DNA from: Streptomyces sp. WAC 01529 | GTDB taxonomy: Bacteria; Actinomycetota; Actinomycetes; Streptomycetales; Streptomycetaceae | DNA: 64,000 nt | NCBI RefSeq assembly: GCF_003945545.1 | Contig: NZ_CP029617.1 | Coordinates: 7,715,001 to 7,779,000 of the forward strand | Direction: 5' to 3' | Notes under the pieces: generated by a model | What the model was told of the DNA's origin: nothing | Database searches by the model: none | What the model saw: the letters and a program-made list of their open reading frames with translations, nothing else | Position numbers and translations under genes: made by a program | Shown here: positions 17,588-26,532 of the stretch, one piece after another | Layout: every line of letters starts with the position of its first letter | How positions within the stretch are numbered: the first letter of the stretch is position 1

Positions 17588-18056
17588 GGGTGGCGGAACC
17601 TGTGAGCGCGCTATTAGTGAGGGGTACCAGCACCGAAAGCGCGTTGTTAGGGTAAGTGTGTCCGGTCGGCGGGGAATTTCCCCCACGATCGCACATCCGG
17701 CGAAAGGTTCGACCCGGTTTCATCGGTCGAGAAAGACCGTCCGGTGAGGGAAGACGGAGAGGGCGCACACCTGCGCGCTGCGCCCCTGCGCCGTACATCC
17801 GGAAAGAACACGCCGTGCAATCCGGGAGAACGACGTCTGCGGGGCGCGCAGCGCATTCACTTCAGGGGCCCTCGACGAAGGGCGGACGCGTACGAGGCGC
17901 GACCCACGCGATCCATCGACGCGACCCATCCGGGAGACGCGGCCCAGCCGGTTCGGCCCGGCGGCCGCGGGAGGGGCGCGGCGATGCGGTGTGGGTCGTC
18001 CCAGTGTGCCGGGACGCACACCCACGGGGGACATCAGAGCTTGAGGGGGAGTTGAG
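17588..18056. promoter_or_regulatory. 469-bp leader and promoter region of the StrR-type gene
   Basis: I find no gene here. The region separates the DAHP synthase and StrR-type genes and probably holds the promoter of the latter. An imperfect inverted repeat, TTCGACC (17708-17714) and GGTCGAG (17725-17731), resembles StrR-family half-sites but with different spacing, so it is only a candidate. GAGGGGGA at 18043-18050 is a clear ribosome-binding site and fixes the TTG start at 18057. Confidence 0.45.
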
Positions 18057-19034
18057 TTGGCAACACCGGGGCACGAACAGTTCGACCAACTAATGGTCGT
18101 CGAGGTCGAGATCGGCTCGCTGTCGACGGCGGATTCACCGCGTACGTCCGGAGTGGACCCGGACCACGTGGAGGCGCTGGCGGTCGTGGAGACCCCGCTG
18201 CCGCCCATCACCGTGCACCGACCCACGATGCGGGTCATCGACGGCCTGCACCGGCTGCGCGCCGCCGAGCTGCGCGGCGCGCGCAAGATCGCGGTGAAGT
18301 ACTTCGACGGGGCCGAGGACGACGCCTTCGTCCTCGCCGTCGAGTCGAACGTCACCCACGGCCTGCCGCTGACGACGGCGGACCGCAAGCGCGCGGCCGC
18401 GCGCATCATCGCCACCCACCCGCAGTGGTCCGACCGGATGATCGCCTCGGTCAGCGGGATCGCCCCGGGCACCGTGGCGGACATCCGCAGACGGGAGCCC
18501 GGCAACAGAGCGGGGGACGGCAGCAGGATCGGCCACGACGGCCGCGTGCGGCCCATCAACGGCGCCGAGGGGCGCAGGCTCGCCAGCGAGCTGATCGCCC
18601 AGAACCCCGCCCTGTCGCTGCGCCAGGTCGCCCGCGTCGCGTCCATCTCGCCCGAGACGGTACGGGACGTGCGCAACCGCATGATGCGCGGCGAGGACCC
18701 GGTGGTGCGGCGCGGCAGGCAGCCGGGCACGGGGGAGCGCGTCGTGGCTCCCCGGATGCGTCCCTCGGCCGTGCCCGACAGGGACGCGGCCCAGGACCGC
18801 GCCGCCGCCGTCAAACGCCTCAAGGCGGACCCGGCGCTGCGCTTCAGCGAGGTCGGCCGCACGCTGCTGCGGCTGCTCAACATCCACACGATCAGCATGG
18901 AGGAGTGGGACCAGATCATCGACAAGGTGCCGCCGCACTGCCGGGGAGTCGTCGCCTACCTCGCCGGTGAGAGCGCCGAGATGTGGACGGAGGTGGCGAC
19001 CCGGATGCAGGGCAAGGTCGCCGAGACGGCGTAG
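18057..19034 (+). CDS. StrR/Bbr-type ParB-fold pathway-specific activator
   Basis: This 325-aa protein belongs to the StrR family, whose members (StrR in streptomycin, Bbr in balhimycin) activate biosynthetic genes. It has an N-terminal ParB-like domain with VVEVEIGSL and RVIDGLHRLRAAELRG, a helix-turn-helix region around residues 100-215 (LTTADRKRAAARII, DRMIASVSGIAPGTVADIR, SLRQVARVASISPETVRDVR), and a C-terminal domain with LLNIHTISMEEWDQI. The TTG start is set by its ribosome-binding site. Two sites with the Bbr-type operator pattern occur in this window, at 48564 and 59267, ahead of the Hpg/Dpg operon and the NRPS. It is therefore the prime candidate for switching on the cluster. Confidence 0.92.
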   Translation: MATPGHEQFDQLMVVEVEIGSLSTADSPRTSGVDPDHVEALAVVETPLPPITVHRPTMRVIDGLHRLRAAELRGARKIAVKYFDGAEDDAFVLAVESNVTHGLPLTTADRKRAAARIIATHPQWSDRMIASVSGIAPGTVADIRRREPGNRAGDGSRIGHDGRVRPINGAEGRRLASELIAQNPALSLRQVARVASISPETVRDVRNRMMRGEDPVVRRGRQPGTGERVVAPRMRPSAVPDRDAAQDRAAAVKRLKADPALRFSEVGRTLLRLLNIHTISMEEWDQIIDKVPPHCRGVVAYLAGESAEMWTEVATRMQGKVAETA

Positions 19035-19108
19035 CACGGGCCGTCCGGCGCCCCCGCCCGCCGCTTCCCCCACATGCGCGCGCCGGGGGCTCCGCCTAGC
19101 GTGGCCCC

Positions 19109-21223
19109 ATGGACGCGGGTACCTGTGGGCACGGCCCGACGGGGCACTGCCGCTGTGGACAGCCGGCCGGGGAGCCGGCCGGCTGTTTCATGGAGCTGTA
19201 CGGGGCCGCGCTGCGCATGGGCTGCTTCGACTGGGACCTCGACACGGGCCTGATGCGCATGGACGCCACCGCCCACGAGGTCTTCGACGTACGCCCCGAC
19301 GAGTACGACGGCCGGCCCGACAGCCTCGCCGCCCGCGTCCCGACCGCGGAGGCGCACCGCCTCGACCAGATCGTCTCGCACGCCCTGAAGGACGGCAGCG
19401 CGACCTACGGCGCCTACTTCCGGGTGCGCTGCCGCAGCGGCACACTGCGCTGGACCCACACGAACGGCTGCATCCGGCGCGACGCCACGGGCCGCCCCCG
19501 CCGCATCGTGGGCATCGTCAGGGACGCCACCCGCGAGCTGGGCGACAGCCCGCCCGCCGTACGGGAGCGTGTCGACGAGGAGGCCGAGCGGCGCCGCAGG
19601 ACCAGCATCGTCCAGGGCACCACGGCCGCCCTGGCGCACGCCCGCACCGTGCAGGACGTCATCGACGTGCTCAAGGACACCCACGGTCTCGCGCACCTGG
19701 GGGCGTCCAACCTCGTCATGGGCCTGGTCGAGGCCGGGCGGATCCGGCTGGTCGCCGAGGGGCCCGTGGGCAGCTTCGTGCCGGGCACCCGGGTGACCCG
19801 CATCGACGAGGAGTACCCGATGAGCGAGGTCGTGCGCACCCTCGCGCCGCGCTACATCGAGAGCGCCGAGGACTTCGCCGACTCCTACCCCCTGCTGTGG
19901 CCGCACATCACCGACCTGGGCATCACCTCGGCCGCGTACCTCCCCCTGATCGCCCAGGCCCGGCCCATCGGCGCGCTCGGCCTGCTCTACCAGGACAAGA
20001 CCGGCTTCACCGTGGAGGAGCGCAACGTCCTGGTCGCACTCGGCAGCAGCATCGCGCAGAGCCTCCAGCGCGCCATGTTCTACGAGCAGGAGAAGGACCT
20101 CGCCCAGGGCCTCCAGCAGGCCATGCTGCCGCGCACCATCCCCGGCGTGCCGGGCGCGGAGATCGCCGTCCGCTACCGCTCGGCGGCGCTCGGCCGGGAC
20201 ATCGGCGGCGACTGGTACGACGTGATCCCGCTGCCGGGCGGCCGCGTCGGCGCCGTCATCGGCGACGTCCAGGGCCACGACACGCACGCCGCCGCCGTCA
20301 TGGGCCAGCTCCGCATCGTGCTGCGCGCCTACGCCACCGAGGGGCACACGCCCGCCGCCGTCATGGCCCGCGCCTCCGTCTTCCTGCACGAGCTGGACAC
20401 CGAGCGCTTCGCCACCTGCCTGTACGCGGAGGCCGACCTGGCGACCGGCGTGGTGCAGTTCGTGCGGGCCGGCCACCTCGACCCGCTCCTGAAGCTCACC
20501 GACGGCTCCTGCCGCCGCGTGCCCGTCGACGGCGGACTCCCGCTCGGCCTCTCCGCCGAGTTCGGGCGGCTCGCCTACCCCGTCACCTCCCTCGAACTCG
20601 AGCCGGGCCAGACCCTGTTGCTCTGCACCGACGGCCTCGTCGAAGTGCCGGGTGCCGACCTCGACGACGGCATGCGGGCCCTGTCCGAACTCGCCGCCTC
20701 CGGCCCCCGCGACCTGTCGAAGCTCGCCGACCGGCTCTGCGGCATCGTCGACGGCCGGGGCGGCGACGACGACGCCGCGCTGCTCCTGCTGCGCCGCCGC
20801 ATGACCGACGCGCCCCGCCCGGGCGGCCGCCTCCAGCAGCACGTGGCGCCGAGCGACCCGGAAGCGCTCGCCGAGGCCCGGCACATGATCAGGGCCGCGG
20901 TGCGCGCCTGGGGAGCGGGCGAGCGCGCCGACGAGATCGAGCTGGTCGCCGACGAGATGATCACCAACGCGCTGATGCACACCGACGGCTCCGCGATCGT
21001 GACCCTGCGCGTCCTGAGCGGCCCCGACCGGCGGCTGCGCGTCGACGTGGAGGACTCGTCGAGCGCCCTGCCGTGCCGCCGGGAGGCGGGCGAGGACGGC
21101 GTGTCGGGCCGCGGGCTGCTGCTCGTGGACCGGCTGGCGGACGTGTGGGGCGTGGACGCGCGCGGCGGCGGCAAGTGCGTGTGGTGCGAGTTCATCGTCT
21201 CCGCGAGCAACGGACGGGCCTGA
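19109..21223 (+). CDS. PAS-GAF-SpoIIE phosphatase with C-terminal anti-sigma kinase-like domain
   Basis: This 704-aa cytoplasmic regulator has a PAS domain (about residues 30-130), a GAF domain (about 165-325), a PP2C/SpoIIE phosphatase domain (about 335-565) and a HATPase_c domain of the SpoIIAB/RsbW type (about 585-700). The phosphatase shows RDIGGDWYDVIPLPGGRVGAVIGDVQGHD, FVRAGHLDPLL and LLLCTDGLVE. The kinase-like domain shows LVADEMITNALMHTDG and GRGLLLVDRLAD. Proteins of this make-up act in partner-switching control of sigma factors. Streptomyces have dozens. No sigma or anti-anti-sigma gene is adjacent. Cys residues near the N-terminus (CGHGPTGHCRCG) could bind metal, but this is only a guess. 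Confidence 0.92.
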   Translation: MDAGTCGHGPTGHCRCGQPAGEPAGCFMELYGAALRMGCFDWDLDTGLMRMDATAHEVFDVRPDEYDGRPDSLAARVPTAEAHRLDQIVSHALKDGSATYGAYFRVRCRSGTLRWTHTNGCIRRDATGRPRRIVGIVRDATRELGDSPPAVRERVDEEAERRRRTSIVQGTTAALAHARTVQDVIDVLKDTHGLAHLGASNLVMGLVEAGRIRLVAEGPVGSFVPGTRVTRIDEEYPMSEVVRTLAPRYIESAEDFADSYPLLWPHITDLGITSAAYLPLIAQARPIGALGLLYQDKTGFTVEERNVLVALGSSIAQSLQRAMFYEQEKDLAQGLQQAMLPRTIPGVPGAEIAVRYRSAALGRDIGGDWYDVIPLPGGRVGAVIGDVQGHDTHAAAVMGQLRIVLRAYATEGHTPAAVMARASVFLHELDTERFATCLYAEADLATGVVQFVRAGHLDPLLKLTDGSCRRVPVDGGLPLGLSAEFGRLAYPVTSLELEPGQTLLLCTDGLVEVPGADLDDGMRALSELAASGPRDLSKLADRLCGIVDGRGGDDDAALLLLRRRMTDAPRPGGRLQQHVAPSDPEALAEARHMIRAAVRAWGAGERADEIELVADEMITNALMHTDGSAIVTLRVLSGPDRRLRVDVEDSSSALPCRREAGEDGVSGRGLLLVDRLADVWGVDARGGGKCVWCEFIVSASNGRA

Positions 21224-21240
21224 GAGCCTGAGGGAGAGCC

Positions 21241-22101
21241 ATGCCGGAACTACCCGAAGTCGAGGCCCTGACGGGCTTTCTGACGGACCAGCTGGTCGGC
21301 CGCGAGATCGTGCGCGTGCTGCCTCTCGCCGTGAGCGTCCTCAAGACGTACGACCCCGCGCCCGCCGCCCTCGAAGGCCGCACCGTCACGGCCGTGACCC
21401 GGCACGGCAAGTTCCTGGACATCGACGCGGACGGGCTGCACCTCGTCACCCACCTCGCCCGCGCCGGCTGGCTGCGGTGGAAGGACCCGCTCCCCGACGG
21501 CACCCCGCGCCCCGGCAAGGGCCCCCTCGCGCTGCGCGTCGCCCTGGAGACGGGGGAGGGCTTCGACCTCACGGAGGCCGGCACCCAAAAGCGCCTCGCG
21601 GTGTACGTCACCGAGGCGCCGCGGGAGATCCCTGGCATCGCCCGCCTCGGCCCCGACCCGCTCGCCCCGGACTTCGACGAGGAGCGGTTCGCCGGGCTCC
21701 TCGCGGGAGAGCGGCGGCAGATCAAGGGGGCGCTGCGCGACCAGAGTCTGATCGCCGGGATCGGCAACGCCTACAGCGACGAGATCCTGCACGCGGCCCG
21801 CATGTCCCCCTTCAAGCTGACGTCGAGCCTCACGAAGGAGGAGATCCACGGGCTGCACCGGGCGCTTCGGGAGACGCTGACCGAGGCGGTGGAGCGCTCG
21901 CGCGGTGTGGCGGCGGGCCGTCTCAAGGCGGAGAAGAAGAGCGGCCTGCGCGTCCACGGCCGCACCGGCGAGCCGTGCCCCGTGTGCGGCGACACGATCC
22001 GGGAGGTGTCCTTCGCCGACTCCTCCCTGCAGTACTGCCCGACGTGCCAGACGGGCGGGAAACCGCTGGCGGACCGGAGGCTGTCGCGGCTGCTGAAGTG
22101 A
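21241..22101 (+). CDS. Fpg/Nei-family DNA glycosylase
   Basis: This 286-aa bifunctional glycosylase/AP lyase removes oxidised bases. It begins MPELPEVE, which gives the catalytic Pro and Glu after Met removal. It has the H2TH region (GIGNAYSDEILHAARMSP) and a C-terminal zinc finger with CPVC and CPTC pairs. Its strand motif HGKFLDIDADG and finger fit the actinobacterial Nei-like subgroup better than classical MutM. It starts 17 bases after the SpoIIE-type gene and may be cotranscribed with it. Confidence 0.92.
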   Translation: MPELPEVEALTGFLTDQLVGREIVRVLPLAVSVLKTYDPAPAALEGRTVTAVTRHGKFLDIDADGLHLVTHLARAGWLRWKDPLPDGTPRPGKGPLALRVALETGEGFDLTEAGTQKRLAVYVTEAPREIPGIARLGPDPLAPDFDEERFAGLLAGERRQIKGALRDQSLIAGIGNAYSDEILHAARMSPFKLTSSLTKEEIHGLHRALRETLTEAVERSRGVAAGRLKAEKKSGLRVHGRTGEPCPVCGDTIREVSFADSSLQYCPTCQTGGKPLADRRLSRLLK

Positions 22102-22113
22102 GGGGCCGCCGCT

Positions 22114-22207
22114 GGTGCGGGGCGGCGGCGCAGTGCGCGGGTATGGCGGCTCGCTACAGCGGTGCGGGGCGGCGGCGCAGTGCGTAGGTATGGCGGCTCG
22201 CTACAGC
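22114..22207. repeat. 47-bp tandem duplication at a convergent gene junction
   Basis: The sequences 22114-22160 and 22161-22207 are adjacent copies of the same 47 bases, differing at two positions (CGCGGGTA against CGTAGGTA). The second copy contains the stop codon and last codons of the anti-sigma gene, so the first is a duplicated 3' end of that gene lying beyond it. The two mismatches show some age. Confidence 0.85.
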
Positions 22208-22830
22208 CGTAACGTCACCAGCCGCTCCCCGTCCGCCGTCCGCACCTCGTAGCGGTCGGTCCGGTCCGGGCGCAGGGCGGCGGCGGCCGGGATACGCGCG
22301 GTCCGCGCGGGGGCCCGCCAGGTCGTGACGGTCCGCTCCGAGCCGTCCTTGCCGACGGCGACCAGCTCGCAGACCCGGGACCGCCGCGCCGGGTCCCGCA
22401 CGGTGAGCGCCAGCTCCGTCCCCCAGGCGCGGTCGTGGGCCGTCAGCGTGGCGCTGACCCCGCTGCGGCCGTCACGCGCGCTGACGCTCCCGGGGCCGGA
22501 CCCGGAGGCCGCCACCAGGGCCGCGGCGGGCGCCCCGAAGGCCAGGGCGGCGGCGAGGACGGCCGCGCACAGCCGCCCCCTGCGCCGTCCGGCGTGCAGC
22601 CGGCCGACCTCGCGGAGGGTCTGGTCCAGGAGATCCGGGCCGGGCACCGGGCGGGGCTCCGCGGTGCGGCCGTAGTGCTCCAACTGGCGGGCTGTGGAGT
22701 GGAGTTCGTCGAGCGTGAGGAGGCATGCGGGGCATCCCGTGAGGTGATCCTCGAACCGGAACGCGTCCGCCTCGTCCAGGACGCCGAGCGCGTAGGCGCC
22801 GGCGTCGCGATGCCGCTCCAGGGGCGTCAT
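22201..22830 (-). CDS. Zinc-finger anti-sigma factor-like membrane protein
   Basis: This 209-aa protein has an N-terminal ZAS-type domain with the metal motif HLTGCPAC (His-x3-Cys-x2-Cys). One hydrophobic helix (about residues 98-122, VLAAALAFGAPAAALVAA) is followed by an outer domain rich in beta structure. Anti-sigma factors of this kind hold an ECF sigma factor until a signal releases it. No sigma gene is adjacent, which is unusual because the pair is normally encoded together. ATG at 22830 places the finger at the usual distance. An upstream extension adds a poor N-terminus. Confidence 0.82.
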   Translation of the reverse strand: MTPLERHRDAGAYALGVLDEADAFRFEDHLTGCPACLLTLDELHSTARQLEHYGRTAEPRPVPGPDLLDQTLREVGRLHAGRRRGRLCAAVLAAALAFGAPAAALVAASGSGPGSVSARDGRSGVSATLTAHDRAWGTELALTVRDPARRSRVCELVAVGKDGSERTVTTWRAPARTARIPAAAALRPDRTDRYEVRTADGERLVTLRL

Positions 22831-22903
22831 GGCGTTCCTTACGGTGAGGGGTGCTGCCTGCCCTCCCCTACGCAAGGGGCCGCCGAATCACTCAAGGCCC
22901 GCG

Positions 22904-23419
22904 TCAGAACAGCTGGATGGCCAGGTGACCGAGCGGCAGCCCGAGCCGCCACGCGGGCGTCCACACCTTCGGTCCGTCCTCCTCGCCCGGCAGCGCCCCG
23001 CCGCCCGGCACCGCGTCCAGGTCCGGCGCGAGCAGCTCGGTCTCCTCCAGCCACCGCCAGGCCAGCTCGGCGAGGTCCAGATCGGGGCTGGGCACGCCCG
23101 TGACGGCGGCGTCCTCCAAGAGCAGATCCATCCGCTCGCGCACCCACTCCTGCCAGAGCTGGTCGTACTCCGTCAGGGAGAGCCAGGTCTCCAGCTGGGT
23201 GATCACCCGGATGCCGGAGAGTTCGCCCCTGCTGTCGGAGAGGAAGATCGTCAGGGCGAGCGCGTCGCGTCCGGCGCGGTACTCGAAGGACGTGGGCGGC
23301 ATCAGATCGCCGGTGCGCAGCAGCTCGTCGGCGATGTACTCGGCGTACAACCACGCCATGGGCACGGTCAGTTCGCCGCCCTGGGGGTCTTCCGTGTTGC
23401 CTCTGCTCTCGTGCAGCAT
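22904..23419 (-). CDS. Conserved hypothetical protein
   Basis: This 171-aa acidic protein has no signal peptide or membrane helix. Helical, Leu/Glu-rich stretches (WLYAEYIADELLRTGDL, LTEYDQLWQEWVRERMDLL) dominate. I do not recognise the family. Possible partners are the anti-sigma factor-like gene downstream on the same strand, 73 bases away, or none. Coding is supported by strong third-position GC on this strand and by the absence of a competing good reading frame. Confidence 0.6.
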   Translation of the reverse strand: MLHESRGNTEDPQGGELTVPMAWLYAEYIADELLRTGDLMPPTSFEYRAGRDALALTIFLSDSRGELSGIRVITQLETWLSLTEYDQLWQEWVRERMDLLLEDAAVTGVPSPDLDLAELAWRWLEETELLAPDLDAVPGGGALPGEEDGPKVWTPAWRLGLPLGHLAIQLF

Positions 23420-23712
23420 CCCGCTCCGCCTTCCTCCGGTCCGTGCGCGTCACCGGCCTCTGGCCCGCCCCAATCCGGAACACGGATGAGGACAGCCGAT
23501 TACTCCGAGGGGGTGCTGAGCAAGGCGCTTTACGGAGGCTTGACCCGGCCCACGGTTTCCCCGCAGGTGAGCGGCCCCGTGTTGTTCGCGTCACAGGGCC
23601 TAATGATTTGACTCCCTTTCGGGGACTGGGTCGGCATTGCTCCTTGATTCATCGTTAGCTCCGCTCATTTATTCGTATGACCTGATTTCCCCCCTTTCAC
23701 GGAGCCTGATCG

Positions 23713-24954
23713 ATGACGCAGCGCGCACCGCATGCACGGCACACAGGGACCCCGACCGCCCCACGGCGCACCCCCCGATCCAGGAGACGGCACACCGTGG
23801 CCGCCGCCACGACGGCCCTCCTGATCACCGGAACCGCCGCCTGCGCCGCGGAGCCGGCCAACGGCACCCCCGCCGGCGGAAGCACGGCCGCCGGAAGCAA
23901 GGCCAGTGCGGGCGCCGCCGAGCGGAGTGCCTTCACCCTCGTCGCCTCCGGAGACGTCCTCCCGCACGCCTCGATCATCCGCCAGGCCAGAGCCGACGCG
24001 GGCGGCGACGGCTACGACTTCGAGCCGATGCTGGCGGGCGCCAGACCCGTCGTCGCCAAGGCCGACCTGGCGATCTGCCACATGGAGACGGTGTACGGGG
24101 CCAAGGGCGACTACAGCGGCTACCCCGACTTCAAGTCCCCGCCCCAGGTGGCCCGCGCCCTCAGGGCCACCGGCTACGACTCGTGCTCCACCGCCTCCAA
24201 CCACACCCTGGACGACGGCGCGGCGGGCGTGCGCCGCACCCTGGACGCGCTGGACAAGGCGGGCGTCAAGCACGCGGGCTCGGCCCGCTCCGCCGCCGAG
24301 GACAAGAAGCCGGCGTGGCTGCGGGCGGGCGGCGCCAAGGTCGCGCAGCTGGCCTACACCTACGGCACGAACGGCTACCCGATGCCGAAGGGCAAGCCCT
24401 GGACGGTCGACCTCATCGACCGCGAGAAGATCGTCGCGGACGCCCGTGCGGCCCGGAAGGCCGGCGCCGACGTGGTCGTCGTCAGCCTGCACTGGGGCAC
24501 CGAGTGGCAGACCGCGCCCGACCGGCGCCAGCTGCGCCTCGGCAAGCAGCTCACCGGTTCGCGCAAGAAGGGCCGCCCGGACATCGACCTGATCATCGGC
24601 ACGCACGCCCACGTCCCGCAGGCGTACGAGAAGGTCAACGGCACCTGGATCATCTACGGCATGGGCGACCAGATCGCCGGAAGCATGATCAACCACGACG
24701 GCGACCACGACCCGCGCGGCAACCAGAACTCCATCGGCCGCTTCACCTTCGCGCCACCGGCCACGCCGGACGGGCGGTGGAAGGTGCGCAAGGCCGAGTT
24801 CCTGCCCATGCTCTTCGACCCGGACGCCGGCCGGATCGTCCACCTCAACGCGGCGCTGCGCCGCGGGGCGGACGTCCGCGAGGTGCGCGACCGGATCCGC
24901 CGGGTCGTCCTCAGCCGGGGCGCGGCCAAGGACGGCCTGGTGATGGGCAGATAG
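23713..24954 (+). CDS. CapA-family (poly-gamma-glutamate synthesis-like) secreted protein
   Basis: This 413-aa protein has a long basic n-region, a hydrophobic signal (residues about 29-44, ending TAACA, possibly a lipobox), then a calcineurin-like CapA domain. Motifs visible are VASGDVLPH, ADLAICHMETVYG, YDSCSTASNHTLDDG, VVSLHWGTEW, IIGTHAHVPQ and WIIYGMGDQI, matching the metal-binding set of the family. CapA proteins take part in poly-gamma-glutamate export or anchoring, but in Streptomyces the substrate is unknown. The leader at 23420-23712 is AT-richer near its 3' end and likely carries the promoter. CACGGAG precedes the ATG. Confidence 0.88.
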   Translation: MTQRAPHARHTGTPTAPRRTPRSRRRHTVAAATTALLITGTAACAAEPANGTPAGGSTAAGSKASAGAAERSAFTLVASGDVLPHASIIRQARADAGGDGYDFEPMLAGARPVVAKADLAICHMETVYGAKGDYSGYPDFKSPPQVARALRATGYDSCSTASNHTLDDGAAGVRRTLDALDKAGVKHAGSARSAAEDKKPAWLRAGGAKVAQLAYTYGTNGYPMPKGKPWTVDLIDREKIVADARAARKAGADVVVVSLHWGTEWQTAPDRRQLRLGKQLTGSRKKGRPDIDLIIGTHAHVPQAYEKVNGTWIIYGMGDQIAGSMINHDGDHDPRGNQNSIGRFTFAPPATPDGRWKVRKAEFLPMLFDPDAGRIVHLNAALRRGADVREVRDRIRRVVLSRGAAKDGLVMGR

Positions 24955-24985
24955 CACGCGTTACTGGGCAGGTGGCGCGCGCTAC
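24944..24985. repeat. 21-bp imperfect tandem repeat spanning two convergent stop codons
   Basis: Bases 24944-24964 and 24965-24985 are adjacent copies (TGGGCAGRTRGCRCGCGYTAC) with four differences. The first contains the stop of the CapA gene and the second contains, on the other strand, the stop of the permease gene. This is the second tandem duplication at a convergent junction within 3 kb. Confidence 0.75.
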
Positions 24986-26412
24986 TCGACGGCGTTCCGC
25001 TCCGCCTTCGCCAGCTCCGACTTCCGGTAGGAGTACCCGAAGTAGATGAGCAGGCCGACCGCGAGCCACACGGCGAACCGCAGCCAGGTCTGCCACTGGA
25101 GGAACGTGATCAGCCAGATGGAGAAGACGACCCCGACCGCGGGCACCACCGGCATCCCGGGGCAGCGGAAGGTGCGCGGCAGATCGGGCTGCTTGTAGCG
25201 CAGCACGATCACCGCGACGCACACCACGACGAACGCCAGCAGGATGCCGATGTTGGTCAGTTCGGCCGCCTCGCCGATCGGCAGGAACCCGGCGATGGCG
25301 GCCGACGCGAACCCGACGATCCACGTCACGCGCGTCGGCACGTGCCGGGTCGCGTGCGTCTTCGCGAACCACTTGGGCAGCAGCCCGTCGCGGCTCATGG
25401 CGAACCACACACGCGTGACGCCCAGCATGAAGGTGAACATCACGGTGAGGATGCCGATGATCGCGCCGACCGCGATGACATCCGCGAGCCCGCCGAGCCC
25501 GACCGACTTGAACGCGGTGGAGAACCCGCTCTCCGGGTCGATGTCCTTGTACCCCTGCATGCCGGTGAGGACCAGGCACGCCAGGACGTACAGCACCATC
25601 GAGATCGCGAGCGAGTAGAGGATCGCCTTCGGCATGTGCCGCTGGGCGTCCTTGGACTCCTCGGCGGCGGTGCTCATGGCGTCGTAACCGAAGACCGCGA
25701 AGAACACGGTCGCCGCACCCGTGAACGCCCCGCTCACCCCGAAGGGGAAGAACGGCTCGTAGTTGCCGGTGTTGATGTGGAAGAACCCGACGCCGATCAC
25801 GAGCAGCACGACGAGGACCTTGAGGACCACGACGACCATCTCGAAGCGCGCCGCGTTCTTGATGCCCAGCGTCAGCAGATACGCGATGAGCAGGCACAGC
25901 AGCGCCGCGAAGAGGTCGACCTTGTGCCCGTCGCCGGTGCCGGGGGCGCCCAGCATCCACTTCGGCAGCTCGGCGCCCATGTCGTTGATGAGGAAGTTGA
26001 AGTAGCCGGAGATGCCGATGGCGACCACCGCCACGATGGCCGTGTACTCCAGGAGCAGATCCCAGCCGATGAACCACCCGGCGAGCTCACCGAGGACCAC
26101 ATAGCCGTACGTGTACGCGGATCCGGCCTTCGGGATGAGACCCGCGAACTCGGCGTACGAGAATGCCGCCGCGGCGCTCGCGACCCCCGCGATCAGGAAC
26201 GAGACCAAGACCGCGGGCCCCGCCTTCTCGTTGGCGACGGTGCCCGCCAGCGTGAAGATGCCGGCACCGATGATGCCGCCGACGCCGATGGCGGTGAGCT
26301 GCCAGAGTCCGAGCGAACGGACGAGCCCGCCGCCCGCACCCGCCTCTGTCTCCTCGATGTGTTCGATGGGCTTGCGGCGCAGGATGCCCTGCCCCATCCG
26401 GAGTCCCGCCAT
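24982..26412 (-). CDS. Cationic amino-acid/APC-family permease
   Basis: This roughly 476-aa transporter of the APC superfamily (CAT-like branch) has about twelve to fourteen hydrophobic segments. It carries the TM1 motif GVGGIIGAGIFTLAG, FSYAEFAGLIPKAGSAYTY in TM3 and FAVFGYDAMSTAAEESKD after TM6, all typical for cationic amino-acid transporters. ATG at 26412 is preceded by GAGGTGGAG at good distance. An in-frame ATG at 26457 would add 15 residues but lacks such a site. It converges on the CapA gene. The substrate cannot be told from sequence. Confidence 0.9.
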   Translation of the reverse strand: MAGLRMGQGILRRKPIEHIEETEAGAGGGLVRSLGLWQLTAIGVGGIIGAGIFTLAGTVANEKAGPAVLVSFLIAGVASAAAAFSYAEFAGLIPKAGSAYTYGYVVLGELAGWFIGWDLLLEYTAIVAVVAIGISGYFNFLINDMGAELPKWMLGAPGTGDGHKVDLFAALLCLLIAYLLTLGIKNAARFEMVVVVLKVLVVLLVIGVGFFHINTGNYEPFFPFGVSGAFTGAATVFFAVFGYDAMSTAAEESKDAQRHMPKAILYSLAISMVLYVLACLVLTGMQGYKDIDPESGFSTAFKSVGLGGLADVIAVGAIIGILTVMFTFMLGVTRVWFAMSRDGLLPKWFAKTHATRHVPTRVTWIVGFASAAIAGFLPIGEAAELTNIGILLAFVVVCVAVIVLRYKQPDLPRTFRCPGMPVVPAVGVVFSIWLITFLQWQTWLRFAVWLAVGLLIYFGYSYRKSELAKAERNAVE

Positions 26413-26532
26413 GAGCTCCACCTCTTCGCGGACGGCAGTCGGCTGATGGCGGATCATGATGGCCCAGCCGCGGCCCCGACGGAAGACGCCACACCCCGCG
26501 CGCGTGCGGGTTCATTCACCGGGGGCCACCGG

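Noticed and set aside
17708..17731. TTCGACC/GGTCGAG inverted repeat ahead of the StrR-type gene as a true StrR site
   Set aside because: Arms are imperfect and the spacing does not fit the StrR pattern I know. It is noted in the leader annotation only.
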